Notes: generated by a model not told the origin, from the letters alone. 64,000 bases of DNA from Laccaria trichodermophora (GCA_018417955.1 JACTVC010000004.1:2790001-2854000), one strand, 5' to 3'. Shown: positions 23,037-36,212, counted from the first letter of the stretch. Numbers and translations: made by a program.

Positions 23037-24036
23037 TCAGCTCAAAGATACACCAAGGCGGAACTGATCCTCGAGGCTATGTTCAACTTGGGGAGCCTGT
23101 TGCTCTTGCATGATGGGAGGCACGGTTCCAACTATGGCGACACCTCCGAGAACGTAGGTGCCGTTGTATGCTTCCCACGCCTCATCAAAGGTACTATATT
23201 TCTGGAAAACAGCGTCCCGGTCAAGTCCTCGCGTCAATGCACTGACAACGGGCCTGAGGCGGAATTAGAAAGAAAGCTTCGAGAGGGATGGATGTGAATG
23301 ACATACCAATGCATAAAGAGACCCACTTCACGACCATGAGTGATGGTATATACGGGACGACCAGATCGAAAGGTGGATTGACGGAGTTTAAGAGCTTGGG
23401 GAGTAGGGATGGCTGTGATGTTCTGGCTGACCCCGGGAACGTCTGATTGGGCCGACGTGTTGATTCCCGTTGGAACACGGTTGGTTGCAGCAGAATGGGA
23501 GCGTCTTGTGCTGGTGGGACGAGGACTTGGGGAGTGAGTTGCTGGACGGCGTTGGGTGCCCATAGAACGAGGAGTGGCAGTTGTGGTTCGTCGGGTGCCA
23601 GTAGATTGAGGAGTTGTGGTTGTAGTGGTTGTGGTTGTGGTTGTGGTGGTTGTAGTGGTCACGGTGGCAGCCTGAACTTCGAAAGGATCTAGAAGCGGGG
23701 GAACAGATTCAATAGCAACCACATAGACTTCAAAATAAACCCACCATTTCCAGTCGGCTCACGCGCTTCTTCTTCATCAGATGAAATATAAACAATTCCA
23801 CCAGGGGATGGAAGATCATCAGCAACGTTTGCTGGTGTGGCCCGTAGCGGACTATGCAGGGGGCCCGTCGACGTGTAATATCCTGCCACGTTGGCATGTG
23901 TTCTGCGTGGGGTGCGGAGTTGGATGGGGGAAGAGAAGATAAGAGAGGAAGGGGAGGAAGGGGTAAGGGAGGTATCCTCTAGCTTCATATTTAGAGATGA
24001 GGGCACTGAACAGAAGGGGGGCATTGGTTTCGTCAA
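23037..24036 (-). CDS. Protein with RNase H1-type hybrid-binding (viroplasmin-like) domain, KDZ-B cargo
   Basis: Three exons on the minus strand, about 24036-23745, 23688-23307 and 23253-23037; donors and acceptors keep phase. Exon 1 encodes a Ser/Pro-rich region with the acidic SSDEEEAREP. Exon 2 begins with a run of 16 threonines and a Thr/Ser/Arg-rich linker. The C-terminus is VYTITHGREVGLFMHW joined to PVVSALTRGLDRDAVFQKY and STFDEAWEAYNGTYVLGG. That pattern matches the N-terminal hybrid-binding domain of eukaryotic RNase H1 and caulimovirus-type viroplasmin, which binds RNA-DNA duplexes. No RNase H catalytic domain follows, so any role would be binding only. The 10.57-kb element has a gene with the same layout in the same position. 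The start could also be the Met at 23985. Confidence 0.72.
23608..23665 (-). repeat. Threonine-coding ACC/ACA microsatellite
   Basis: On the minus strand this is a run of ACC, ACA and ACT codons giving 16 consecutive threonines in the hybrid-binding protein. Length variation would be expected and would not break frame. Confidence 0.7.
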
Positions 24037-24361
24037 TTTCTCATTCTTTTGAGGCGAAAATCAGGCCTTGAGGTCCGTCACACAGTTGACTCAACACATA
24101 AATCGCTTCAGGGAAGCTATTCCAGAAATTAGACCCTAAAACCCAAAACACGGGGACCTGGACTCCGCCAAATAAATCCCTGGGGGCCATCATAGAAAAA
24201 AACCAGCGCTCAGAATCTCTTCTTAGTGGCACCAGCTCTACATACTCTGTAATAGAAGGGCAAGGAACAAAGTGAGTTACTCAAATACTCGAATGAAGCA
24301 TGAACAACTCACCTTTTTTTCAAGCCGCGTTCAGATTGAGCTATTAGAATTGCCAGCCCTT

Positions 24362-24625
24362 CTTCTCCGCTCGGTGACAAGAATTTATAGTGAGCTATCA
24401 TTTGCTTATTTCCTACTGTCTACTCACCATAGCCTACCGCAGCTCCACATAGATTTCATCCTTTGTGCACAGATTTCGTCCTTCGCGCATAGATTGTGTC
24501 CTTCACACCTTCTCCGCTCGGTGACAAGATTTTATTGTGAGCTATCATTGGCTTATTTCCTACAGTCTGCTCACCGTAGCCTACCCCAGCTCCACATAGT
24601 TTTTGTCCCTCACGCATAGTTTTCG
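24362..24625 (+). repeat. Tandem duplication of about 145 bp upstream of the accessory gene
   Basis: The block starting CTTCTCCGCTCGGTGACAAG (about 24361 and 24507) and running through GAGCTATCATTKGCTTATTTC and CAGCTCCACATAG is present twice in direct orientation. It lies in the 740-base non-coding gap between the leftward hybrid-binding gene and the rightward accessory gene. A shorter CTTTCGCGACTTCGGCTATTTTG-type repeat follows to about 24690. Confidence 0.7.
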
Positions 24626-24778
24626 TCCTTCGCACCTTCGGCTATTTTGTCTTTCGCGACTTCGGCTATTTTGTCTTTCACAACTTCGGCTGCTTTTAGC
24701 AATAAGCCTACCATACATTTCGTTAGTGGCCTGTAACATGTTGTGATTGGGAATTGACGACTTGCCTCATTAGATTCA

Positions 24779-26530
24779 ATGCCTACTCCTCCCGCGTTTA
24801 GGGGGGCACAGGGCGCCTTCCTCCTGGAGCAGATAGAGGCGTATTGTGAGGCAGTCGCAAACAATGCTGGCGCAGACATGTTGCTAGACATCCAACGACG
24901 CTTCCTCAAAAGATTCCCATTAAGCTTAAAGGATGACGAAGAGCCTACAGAAGAGAGCTTGGCAGCCGTCAACGATGATGAGGCAGATGAGGAGCCTGAA
25001 ATACCTGACCCAGAGACGATGACTCAGGAAGAGTATGAAGTGGCGTCGGCGGAATGGGATGAGTCGCGAGTGTGATTGAAAAATCTAAGGATGGTAAGTA
25101 GCACCGACATCTTTGTGACATGTGACCCTTTTCCCCACCGTGTCTCTTATTTTTCTGTATCATTCATTTCTGACTCGCTATGTCGTCAGAAAATCAATCG
25201 TTTCATGAGTTACCGGCAGAGGGAGCTGAAGAAGAAGGGGCGCGCCCCTGCAGCTGCAGAGGATGTCGACGTTAACGACCCAATCACTTGGCTGATGGCC
25301 AAACTCACCGGCATACCCATCATCAAACCCCGCGTGCCTATCACATACAACCTTTGGGCCAAAGAGAACAAGATCCTGGTGGAACTTGCCTACGCAAGAG
25401 AGGTGGCCATTTCGAAGCCCAAGCCTAAGGAGATTATGAAGATTCGGTCACGCGTTACGAAGCAGGAGTTTGAGAAGCTTTCGGCGGAGACACAAAAGGA
25501 GTGGCGTACGAAGGCGAAGGAGGCAGGGGAACAGGCCGTCAAGGATTGGGAGTCGAAATTGGCCGCTCCACCCTCGACTGATCCAAAGGATCAACAAAGG
25601 TGAGGACTGCTTCGTCTTCTGCTATCATTTGTTGACGTTGGGCTAGAGTCATCGAAAATGTCGCCCTCTTCATGCAACCAATCCTCAAGCTAGTATGCGA
25701 CTACTCTGGAATGAAGGGTTCAGCTATCTTTGGAGGCCCTGAACCGGCTGATGGTGGTCGCCTCAACATCATCAGGTAGGCCGTTGCTCGTGTTTGTCGT
25801 ACCCTGCTAACGTTGCCTCATTCAGCGTCCACCATGGAAGTGTTCGAGGTCCTGTGGAGGCGAACTTTGGTCAAGCAGAGAGAATGGCCTACAAGCAATA
25901 TGTGATCCCTCTCTATGGTCGATTCCTGCAAAAGTGCTATAGTAAGTGGTTCCATTATGTCTGGTCTATTGAAAAAAATCTAATCGCTATTCTGCAGCAA
26001 AAGCAGATTGTCGTGCTTGGGCATTGCCATCTGCAGTCCCTTTTTTTCAGCAGGTCCCCACAGACACTGTAGGTGTCCATAGGGCCGATTGGGATGAGGA
26101 AGGGAACGGCGAACTGCGACAGACAGAGGCCGAGGAAGCGGTGGATCACTCAAACCGACAGACACAGGCCGAGGAAGCGGTGGATCACTCAAACCGACAG
26201 ACGCAGGCCGAGGAAGTGGTGGATCGTCCTAACCTCGCACAACGCCTAGGTGCAGACGGAAGTGATCTACAAAGCGCAGTGCTGGGCCACACACCGGATC
26301 CTCCACAGCGTTCTCCTTCACGTTCTCCACAGCGTTCTCCTTCACGTTCGCCCCTGCGTTCGCCTCCACGATCTCCTTCGCATTCGCCTCCCCATTCCCC
26401 CTCACGTTTGCCTCCCCATACCCCCTCACGTTTGCCTCCATGTTCTCCCTCACGTTCACCTTCACGTTCAGGCCTTCGGGTGGATGACAAGCCGACAACT
26501 CAACAGCGTGGATCAAAAAGGAAACAAAAG
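24779..26530 (+). pseudogene. KDZ-B accessory gene, N-terminal and middle part (separated by inversion)
   Basis: Large rightward gene of unknown function that reads to 26530 and there meets element copy C. Exons: 24779 to about 25070 or 25094, 25187-25601, about 25648-25773, 25826-25939 and 25999 onward. The first exon is acidic. A basic helical region resembling an HMG-type DNA-binding stretch follows (YNLWAKENK, KPKPKEIMKIRSRV, QKEWRTKAKEAG). The family core comes next, with IFGGPEPADGGRLNI and QAERMAYKQYVIPLYG. It ends with three 13-residue repeats (TQAEEAVDHSNRQ) and an Arg-Ser-Pro repeat. With the strong donor at 25094 the frame holds a TGA at 25073-25075; a weaker donor at 25071 avoids it. 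The last codons, KRKQK, continue in frame at 12769 on the minus strand. Confidence 0.78.
26120..26225 (+). repeat. In-frame 39-bp coding repeat, three copies
   Basis: Three units of about 39 bases around CAGGCCGAGGAAGYGGTGGA give a repeated 13-residue peptide, and an Arg-Ser-Pro (CGTTCTCC) repeat follows to about 26470. Both are in frame within the accessory gene. Confidence 0.75.
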
Positions 26531-29339
26531 CAGCCCTAGCTGTAAGAATTGACCAAATTGTGCTGGACCTGCCCACCTTTTTCTATTGCGTAGAGCATGG
26601 ATATGTCCACTTGCCAAAAAGCAAAAGTTTCCAGCACCCATTTCAATTATAAAAATGTTTCTAAAAATTTCCACCTATAATAAAATATACCCCTAGAATA
26701 GGTTTTCTGAAAGAAAATGGTTCTATAGCATCTATTTTTAGCCTCAGTTTCTTTCTGAATGTTTGTGATTTATTACAAATCTAAATATAGCTCAGATGTT
26801 TTATAATTAAAAATGGAACATCCTGGATCAGTATTGATGACTGGTATGTTTTCCTGTATGTTTTGTTTTCCCAAAGAGCATCCAGATATGTTTTTTCTTG
26901 GGATCCAGAATGTTTCAAATCTAAATATAGCTCAGATATGTTTAAAAATTTTTAGAAATGGTACATCCAGGATCAGCATTGATGACTGGTATGTTTTCCT
27001 GTATTCTGTGAATGTTTTGTTTGCCTAAAGAGCATTCACATATGTTTTTCTTGGGATAATGTTTGTGATTTATCAGAAATCTAAATATAGCTCAGTTATA
27101 TTTTATGATTTAAAATTGTCAGAAATAGTACATCCTGGACCAGTATTGATGACTGGTATGCCCCCCTATATTCTGTGTATGTTTTTCTTGCCAGAAGAGC
27201 ATCCACATATGTTTTTTTCATGTCAAAATCCCTTTGAAAAAGCTGCATTTCACCAGAATACTCTAATTGTGATAGTTCTCATTTTTCTCCTTCAAATCTT
27301 GTGTTGCAGCTACTCAGAGCTACCATGTGATGTAGAAATGTATTTCGGATTTTTTCAAAAAAATTCCGCCTCAATCAGAGGTGTGGATATGATGGATGCA
27401 CAAGTTGTGTTCCGGATGACCTTTTTCTCTTCAGGGCTTCTAGGTAACAAACAAGTGTCAACAAAGGTAGTTTCCAAGAGGAAAATACACTTTGGAGGGT
27501 GTCATTCAAATTATTGATGCTATTGAGTTCATATTTCCTCAGTTGCAACTGGTTTGTGTCATATAGTATGTATTTTGTACTTCAATTCACCAGCTTTTCG
27601 GATGGATGGGTCAAGTTCCAGCTGGATGACGTTGCCAAAGGTGTTGCCACACAGATACAAACAGTTGCCTCCATGTGCCCAGAGCCTCAAAAGGCACGGT
27701 TATTCATCCTTTCCACTTGTATATTTACCAAAACATAAACATGTTAGTACTCTAAAAGTAAATGATAGCCCAGTTTTTCATTTTTTGTGTTCATGGTGCC
27801 CTCGCAAGTGGATGGATGCCACATTGTGAACTTGGATGACGAGTTCGAAGCCATAGACAAATAGATGCAAACTTTTCAAAAACATCAAAAACATCGGAAA
27901 AACAACTGAAATTGAGCCAGTAGAGGAAGGGAACACTACACTGACATTAGTAATACATAGCAGCATGTTTAATTTACAACATTGGGCTTCTCTCTTATCA
28001 AAAGTTGGTTAAAAGTTGTGGAGAAGGGTGTATATCTGTCTTCAAATGTCAAAAACATATCATTCCAGCAACTTGTAAGCTAATTCATGCCAGCTATAGC
28101 CTACCAGCATTCAGTGCATGAGTAAAATAATATTAGGACAGGCAGTGTCAGATTTTGAGTGAAAGAACATACCTGAAAGTCTTGTTCCATCTTTTTAAAT
28201 TTTTAGGAGGGTTACAAAACATAGAATTGTGATGGGAAATCTTGCTCTGCTTGCCCAATTTTGAGGGAATCAGATTCACCTCTTCCTAGCTAAAGGTGGA
28301 TGTTCATATAAAATTTGTGAGTACTGTATTCACTTTGATAATGAAGGATTGGTTGTGAAAGTCATTGAATAGAGTAGATTTCTTGTGACTTTAACTATAT
28401 TGTGTCCACTAAAACAATCCAATGGCCATAAAATTTACATAGAGATATTCAGAATGACAAACTGAATGGACTCACAAAGTTTTATGGAAATGAGAGGGTT
28501 GTGGAGATACAAGTAATGGGATAGGTATGTAGAGGGTCACAGTAAAGTAACTGAAAGTGCCGGAATCTCAGGTGTAGATTAAAACTTTTCTGACTTTTAC
28601 TCCCTGCCCAGTAGATACATAATGCTACCTATCTCAAATGATAGTACTATTCCTTAGAACCTCTAAATGTGCTTTTATATATATTTTCCCCCTTCAAGAA
28701 CGAGTGCGCGAGCGAGTGCATGCAGCACTCCTTCAGCGCTCGGCATTTTCCGAGCGCTGTTGATGGGTGGTTGAGCAACCACATCGACGTCTCTGCCACC
28801 CCAATCATGCCTTCCGCTCAACCATCGACTCGCCCTTCCGCTCGAAGATCGACTCATCGTTGGTCTCCCACTCCAATCAAGCCCTCATTAACGTCCCGAG
28901 TCGTCGACTATCGAATCGACGATTATCAACCACGCTCAAATGACGACCACCAGCAACTTCGACATTCGGGAGTTCAACGGAGAAAGGACCTGGGGATGTT
29001 CGCTGGATGCGAACTTAATGAAGGTGAGCTTATTCTCGAGGAGCACCCCTTCATATCTCATAGGTATACAGCAACAGCGCCACTGCCAAATTGCTGATAT
29101 GGTACGCCAACGGTCAACCCGGGCGTGCCACGTCGTCAACGACTTTCAAAACAACGACGCCCATGATACCAGTCCCACAACGAGCGACGACGACGATGAT
29201 CCACCACCACCACCACCACCCTCCACTAACGATAGTGATAGCCCACCACGCAGTCCCCCCAAACAACAATGACTGGTGGCTACCACTTTTATCATAAAAC
29301 ATAGACATAGGCCATTGCTTTTTCAAACGAACTGTCACA

Positions 29340-30140
29340 AAGTTAATGAGAGGCATTTCATAAGAGTGTCCTATCTATTTCATTCATACAATTTCATAAA
29401 CTGTGGAGAGGTTTTGAGATATCTTTCATAAGTATTTCAATTGATTTCATTAGCAATTTCATAACTGTTCCATTGCGATTTCATTGCACTTTCATAAAAA
29501 ATTAAGGCTCTTTCATTGTTAGCCTGTGGAATATTTCATTATTGATCTCATGCCTATTTCATAACCATTTCAACACAATCTCATTGGCAATTTCATTTAG
29601 ATATCCACTGCTTTCATTGCGATTTCATTGAATATTTCATTGGGATGTCCAGGATATTTTATTACCATTTCAATAGATTCTCATTGGCAATTTCATTTAT
29701 ATATCCAGTGATTTCATTCAATATTTCATTGGGATGTCCAGGATATTTCATTGCCATTTCAATAGATTCTCATTAGCAATTTCATTTATATATCCAGCGA
29801 TTTCATTGAATATTTCATTGGGATGTCTGGATGTTTCATTACCATTTCAATAGGTTATCATTGGCAATTTCATTTATATATCCAGCGATTTCATTCAATA
29901 TTTCATTGGGATGTCCAGGATATTTCATTGCCATTTCAATATATTATCATTGGCAATTTCATTTATATATCCAGCGATTTCATTGGGATGTCCAGGATAT
30001 TTCATTACCATTTCAATAGATTATCATTGGCAATTTCATTTATATATCCAGTGATTTCATTCGATATTTCATTGGGACGTCCAGGACATCTCATTACCAT
30101 TTCAACATAATTTTATTAGCAATTTCACTAAGTACTGAAA
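29340..30140 (+). repeat. Left subterminal TTTCATTG array of the KDZ-D element
   Basis: Repeats of about 70-100 bases built from GCAATTTCATTTATATATCC, AGCGATTTCATT, GAATATTTCATTGGGATGTC and CAGGATATTTCATTACC. The TTTCAT word recurs dozens of times at spacings of 10-30 bases. The mirrored array lies at 38940-39720. Such arrays are candidate multi-site transposase-binding regions. Confidence 0.85.
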
Positions 30141-30171
30141 GTCTAAATTGATAGCAGCATTATAGTATTAT

Positions 30172-33100
30172 CTAGTTGAAGTCAAATGTATCATCTATTT
30201 CCACGTCGCCAGCATCCGATTTATTGTCTTGTTTGTCTATTTCACCGTCGTCGTCGTCGTTGTCATCGTCAGAATCTGAAGACGGATCACCTGCCAAAGT
30301 AGTCGACGTCGTCGAAACTACCTTGTACTTTTCACTCCAGGCGGGTACAATACCTTCTTTCTCCATAATCGGCAACCAGTGCCCTGCACATCGAGCCGCC
30401 ATCTGCAAACAAATATTTCCCTGCTTATGCGCATATGCCACTATGCCGCTCTGAATGGACGGATCAAGGTCTTTCCTTTGATTGCCTTGCTCCAACCACC
30501 AGATTGACTTCCATTCGAGAAAATTGAGCACGCGGCGCATCTCCTCCTGTAATATCAAGAATTCCTCATTCCACCGACACATGCGTGCCCTTGTCTGAGC
30601 CCATTCAGTCCGCATGCTGTCGTTAAATTCCTCCTCAGTCTGATCCTCACCCCTTTCTTGAGAAGAACGAGGTGTCAACCAAATCCAGGATGGTAGATAT
30701 CTCCCGCTTGAAGTCTTAGCATCTTCTAAATTTTCAGGATCTCTACCGGGGCCCCTGAGGTCGGCAGAGTTGAGTTCTTTGAGACATTCCCTCCAAGACC
30801 CATTCGGATCAAGGGCTAGTAAGGCAGTGTACGCGATACGATAGCGGTTAGCTGCACGCTGAAGTTTGTACTCCAAGCGTTTGTACATATCGAGCATCCG
30901 AGTGTTGGGACTATTCCCAGTCCCCGAAACGTTGAATTTCTTAAACGACCAAAGGCCCTGAATGATCCGACGTATGCGGCGAACATCAGCCAAAGCATCA
31001 TGAGCTTGCGGCTCGCGTAAACGGCGCTCGGCGTCATGTATTTCCTTGAGTTCTGGGAGATTGCGGATCTCGGAAGGAAGGGATGAAGGGAAAAAGAGAG
31101 ACATGGACTCAGGATTTGTGTATGGCATACCAGCTTCATCATCATTTGAATTCACTAGTGGGAGCAACGTGGCAACGTGTGGGGTATAGGCAAGTTGAAC
31201 AGGCCTCCAGATCAGGATCTGTCGAATGAGCGAGCTCCGCTTCTCCTCGAGATCAGCGAGCTGTTTGCTCGTCTTCTTCCCCTTGGACCGCGAGAGTTCA
31301 TGCTTGAGCACAAACCTGAAAAACAGTTAGACGAGCAAGATTGTAATTGAGAATTACTCACTGCTGATCTTCAATCTCAAAGCCCATCGAGAAGAAACCC
31401 ATCATCGTCACTTTATGACGTGGCGCTTGGCCTGAAGCAAGTTTGATCGTCTCGATGCGTGTCAAATCAAGGCGGACATCCTGGAGTGTGGTGGCTAGAA
31501 TGAAGTCAGTGAGCGTTGCAGTGTTTGACAGGAATAACTCACTTTTTTCCGGTTCATCGTATGGATTCGGAGCCTTAGGATCAGCATCCCAACGTTCAAC
31601 CATCTCAACCCACTTAGCAACAACCTCGGGCGGAAATGTGGCAGAGAACTTCTCGAAAGTCTCTGTATGTTTTGTGCTCATAAGGGCGGCTTCTCGAAAA
31701 CGTTTCGCGAAAAGTGTACCTTTATGTGAGTTAAGCGACGAAATATGAATGAAAGAAGATTGCACTCACGGAAGCCGACAATCTTGCGGAAGTTCCATCC
31801 GTTCCAATGATCATTCAAAGTATCGTGCCGGGCTGCTGGCGCCATTTCTCGTACACTGGGTCCAAGAGGATTGGTATGTGACCAGCTAGTTTCAACTTCT
31901 TCTCCGCATGTTCTTCCTGCTCCTTTCATATAGCCAAGGCAGAAGTCCTTTCTGCACCTCTTTCCGTGTCCGTTGATATGCCAGCTTGGGATCGCAACGT
32001 CCGTTTTTGTTGCTGGATTGATTCTCATGCGTTCGGGGAAATCCAGCATCCGAGTGCAAAGGTTTATCGACCACTGACAACCAATGTCATACGTAATGAA
32101 TATCCACGGTAAGCAAACGCCAAAGAGAGCTGCAAGAATAATGAAATCCATGTTGCAGTACCTATAGCAAATAAATTAGCAACGAAACCACTTTATGCAC
32201 GGCAAACACATACTTCTCGCCTTTCTGAAGATCGCCGGCCCCGTTCCTCCGCACTAGCGCATGTCTTGAACAGATGACGATACCCACTCCTGAGACGGCA
32301 TAACCTGGCGTGCACCGTGTCTGCGCCCGAACGATTGCATCATGCTCAGATTCGCATGTATTGATCTAGATGAGAGAATTTGCATAAAGAAAATTGGCAA
32401 GCGGATAAGAAGCTTCCTACCTCAGGCTGATCTACATAATCCGCAAGAAAGCCCTGGTATGCAGACTCCTCAACGAACGGACCCCACCCTGGCATCAATT
32501 CGACATCTTTTAACCCACGTTCTTTTCCCTTTAGCTTGAAGTTGGCATCAACGGATATGTATAAAATGTAAAGAAACCTTATGAGATCGTTAGTTTCCAG
32601 TTGTGAATGATAAGGTCAAAAAAACCGACATCAGCGGGCCCGCCTCTGCCCAGTTATCCGGGAGGTTCCGGCCAGGATGTGGACACGCGGGACATTCAAC
32701 GGTCACGCTACCAGGAGATGTAGCGTCTATCCCTGCTGGATCATGTCCGCGTCCAGCCCGTTTCAACGCCATGAGATTCCTCCAGATTCGGAAAACCCGA
32801 TGAAATTCCTTATATCGGTGCTAAATCAACTTTGAGTGTGTACAAAATAGATTAATTAATCCGAACTTACTATTGACTTTGAGATGTTCGCATTATCCGA
32901 TTTTCGTACTAAAAGATAATAGAAATCATATAGATTCCCCTTCCCTTGGAGTGTATGTTCATGGAACGTGTCGAGGCAATCAAATGTGAACACAGTATTA
33001 GGTCGGGAGAATGTTGCGGGGAACCAGGCCTGCCTCAGAAGCTGTGTTTTTCTATCGAGCCCGTTATTCCTCAGGCATTCACAGTAGTCGACACTGACAC

Positions 33101-33929
33101 TATGAATGCCAGATGTATCAAAAACCTTGAAGGTTGGAGGCCCGGGAACTGGGCAAGGGCAGGTGTCTCCGCCATGTCCGAGTTGGACGCGGAGTCCAAG
33201 ATTCTTGAGTGAATCTTTGTCGAAGAAGTGGCCAGTCCATCTCTAAGCGAATGGTATCTATGTTAATATCAAATCTTTTCATATTCTTGAAAGTACCATA
33301 CCTCAATTCGGTGTAATGGTGTATGCTGGTGAGCCACAACCATGCAGGCCTGACAGCGAAGCCGACACCCACTCAAGCAGTCTTTACACTTGTATATTCC
33401 AATCCCCTTGTTACACGAAATGCAGTATTCGTGTCCGAGGTAGTCGCCAAGTCCATCATGACGCAGGATTTCGTCGAGGGTTGCTTCGCGAAATGAGAGC
33501 CATTCTAGGAGTTTAGACTACAACCCACGTCATTCAGAAAGATTGAAACCAACATGCCGAAGGTTCACGTACCTGAGCGTTGTTGTTCCTCTTTCGTTTT
33601 GCTTTCTCAATCATGATCGGAGACACCACGGGATCGACAGGAGTGTCGTCAACAGGAGTGAGACTCAAATCAGGCATTGAGGGCGCCTGATCTGTGACTT
33701 CAACACGGCACCTGTCTTTGTGTTTTCCCTTTCGACGCCCCTTAGAGGTTAGGGCAAGAGTTGTGACTTGTGAGGTGGTTGAGGTAGGTGAGGAAGCAGG
33801 AGTTTCGGCGCTGTCCAGCTCTCTGTTACGTGCAGCGCAGAAGGGATTGAGCTTGCTATTGCGAGCTCGTTTGGAAGCTGATGGCTGAGGGTCGTTCCTT
33901 GGCTCGATGCTGTTTTTTCGCTTCGACAT
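30172..33929 (-). CDS. KDZ-family transposase of the 10.57-kb element, apparently intact
   Basis: Leftward gene with about ten exons and phase-preserving short introns. Exon 1 (33929-33573) encodes a basic, Ser/Pro-rich N-terminus with the nuclear-type SKGRRKGKHK. The CxC cluster follows: CISCNKGIGIYKCKDC and CRLRCQACMVVAHQH. Then come GLRVQLGHGG, SVSVDYCEC, QLLRQAWFPAT, ECPACPHPGRNLP and the likely catalytic set: DANFKLK (about 32540), TYDIGCQW (about 32080) and GRTCGEEVETSW (about 31900). The C-terminal 379-codon exon is helical (SWIWLTPRS, LILQEEMRRVLNFLEWKS) and ends in a Ser/Asp-rich tail. The enzyme should cut at the element ends and leave 8-bp TSDs. No stop or frame change was found, unlike the other two KDZ genes here. 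Splice sites were read by eye. Confidence 0.9.
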
Positions 33930-34254
33930 GGAAATGGTGTGCTGCCAGTTGTGGAGAAAGACGGAAGGAGCATCGTAATGAAAAAAAATGAGAGAAAATG
34001 AGAATCTCGAAGATGAATGAAGTCGCAAAAAGCAAGCGCCGGCCCGCGTGATCTCGCTTAGATCAGATTTCAAGTACTCGAGTACTCGAGATTTAATATT
34101 GCACCTCACAGAATTCAATGACATTCTATACCTTCAATATTCCTTGAGCTGGTTTTCAGAGTTTTGTGCACATCTAAGTAAGCCAGACTCACCAGACTGA
34201 CCGATGGCCGTTGGACGGCCATGTGAAAAGTCTTCACAAGCCTTGAAGCGCGGT

Positions 34255-34815
34255 CTGCTCGGAATGAAATTAAGATGTACAAAAGGCCTTACTTTATTTC
34301 TACACATGTAAATCATTTTCAGGGAAAGGGAAGATTAGTGCAGTGGTCATTTGCGTGAATACAATTCCTCAACAGATTGTTTGTACATGTACTACATCTT
34401 GGAACTTCTTCATTAGTTGCCCGTCTTGTTAGACTTATTAGATCATGTTCCCGTCCATATTTCTCAATGAAATTAAGATGTACTAAAAGCCTTACTTTGT
34501 TTCTACATATGTAAATTATTTTCAGAGAAAGAGAATATTAGTATGGTGGTCATTTGCGTGAATACAATTCCTCAACAGATTGTTTGTACATGTACATCTT
34601 GGAACTTCCTCATTAGTTGCTCGTCTTGTTAGACTTATTAGATCATGTTCCTGTCCCTATTTCTCAATGAAATTAAGATGTACAGGAAGCCTTACTTTAT
34701 TTCTACACATTCAAATTATTTACAGAGAAAGGGAATACTAGTGTGGTAGTCATTTGCGTGAATACGATTCCTCAACAGATTATTTGTACATGTATTACAC
34801 CTCGGAAATCGTGCT
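34255..34815 (+). repeat. Three tandem units of about 205 bp in the KDZ-D element
   Basis: The word GAAATTAAGATGTACWRRA recurs at about 34263, 34470 and 34671. Each time CCTTACTTTRTTTCTACAYAT, GTCATTTGCGTGAATAC and TCCTCAACAGATT follow. The third unit is shortened. The array fills most of the gap between the transposase gene and the hybrid-binding gene; 33930-34254 holds the transposase 5' flank, with nothing else recognised. Confidence 0.8.
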
Positions 34816-34947
34816 TGACTCAGACACATGTAAGAACAAAGGCTGACTGTCATTTAAACCATACAAGGACTGCAGTTCGACAATAGCCCTAGATACGAGA
34901 CACCAAATCTATACGTGCTACCAAATTTATGAGTTACCAAGTCTCGA

Positions 34948-36005
34948 CTACATAATGGCTTCAGAGAGAGGACCGAATTTGAGATGGTCCCCAGGTTCTC
35001 TCTCAACCCTGACAAGATTTCTGGCCTTCATGTCATAATAATCATTGAGAGCGGCATCGTAGCTTGAAAACCCGACCACTGAGCCTCCCGAAACACCATC
35101 AATCAAAGTCTTGGTGTAGTTCCTAATTGCCGCAAGAAGATTAACGCAGATATATGATGATTCGCCCGAGCAACTTACCAATTATTGAACACTCCGCAGC
35201 ACTTGCCAACGGTAACTGAGTAGAACTTCTTCTTAGTTCGGCTGCGGGGAGTGCTGGGTGAGGATATGTGCGCGAAGGGTACAGGAAGCGCAGGAGGGCT
35301 GCGAGGAGTGCCAGGTGAAGACATGTGTACAGGAAGCGCAGGAGCTGCAGGAGAGGTTCCGCTGTGGGGAGTGATGTGCGCGAAGGGTACGGGAAGCGCA
35401 GGAGCTGCAGGAGGGCTGCGAGGAGTGCCAGGTGAAGACATGTGCACGAAAGGTACAGGAAGCGCACGAGCTGCAGGAGAAGCCATCGAAGGCTGAGCCG
35501 CAGGAGGTTCAGGAGCTGGTGTGGTGTCAATCATGGGAGGTTCAGGAGCTGGTGTAGTGCCAATCGAAACGTTGGTGAAACCATCCACAAGGCCGTCCAA
35601 AGAACTTTCAGTACCATGACCACGAACACGGACAGAAGGCCTGGTCATGGAATCTGAAGCCACACTCCGAGCTTGGAGAGAAGAGTGACGTGTCGACACT
35701 GCAGGGGGGTTTTCATAAATAAACAAATGGGATGGAACATTCTCAAAAATGAACAAATTGGATGGATGAATCGAGGCAGGTGGAGGTGATACCGTGGACC
35801 TCTTTTCGCTAGCCGCCTGCTGGAGCCGCCGAGGGTGCGTAGCATAGGGAATTGGGGGGGCTAGAGGCTCTAAACGATTAGTCACTGAGGTTTGAAATGA
35901 TGTGGAGCAATGCATACCGTTTTTGCGATCAGAGGACATGGCAGGGAGGGGACCTGGCTCTACAGCCTGCTCTGGACGTTGGGTGTAGTTATAGGGAGCT
36001 GACAC
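34948..36005 (-). CDS. Protein with RNase H1-type hybrid-binding domain, KDZ-D cargo
   Basis: Two exons, 36005-35179 and 35122-34948, joined in phase at a Trp codon. The long N-terminal part is Pro/Ser/Thr-rich with repeats of MSSPGTPRSPP and PALPVPFAHI, probably disordered. The C-terminal domain reads KKKFYSVTVGKCCGVFNNW and, after the intron, YTKTLIDGVSGGSVVGFSSY then DAALNDYYDM. It fits the hybrid-binding domain of RNase H1 and viroplasmins (aromatic Y-x-V-x-x-G-x-x-x-G-V-F start, Y-DAA-Y end). There is no RNase H catalytic domain. The intron sits at the same place in the domain as in the KDZ-B cargo gene, which supports common descent. Binding of RNA-DNA hybrids is known for the domain; a role in transposition is inference. 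Confidence 0.72.
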
Positions 36006-36212
36006 GGTGTCCGGCAGACTGCGTAATGATATATATTAGCTGCCTTTGCAAAAGAATTATTTTAAAAAAAGAAAAGTCTTGGGGTGTTGGTACCTACTTG
36101 CCACGTTGAATACGGCTTGATCCTTGAACAAATATTCAACCTTACTCGGCTTCGGCTTCATACCCTGTTTAGTACTCACAACGCTATAATTTTATCTCTC
36201 CCTCTCACCAAA

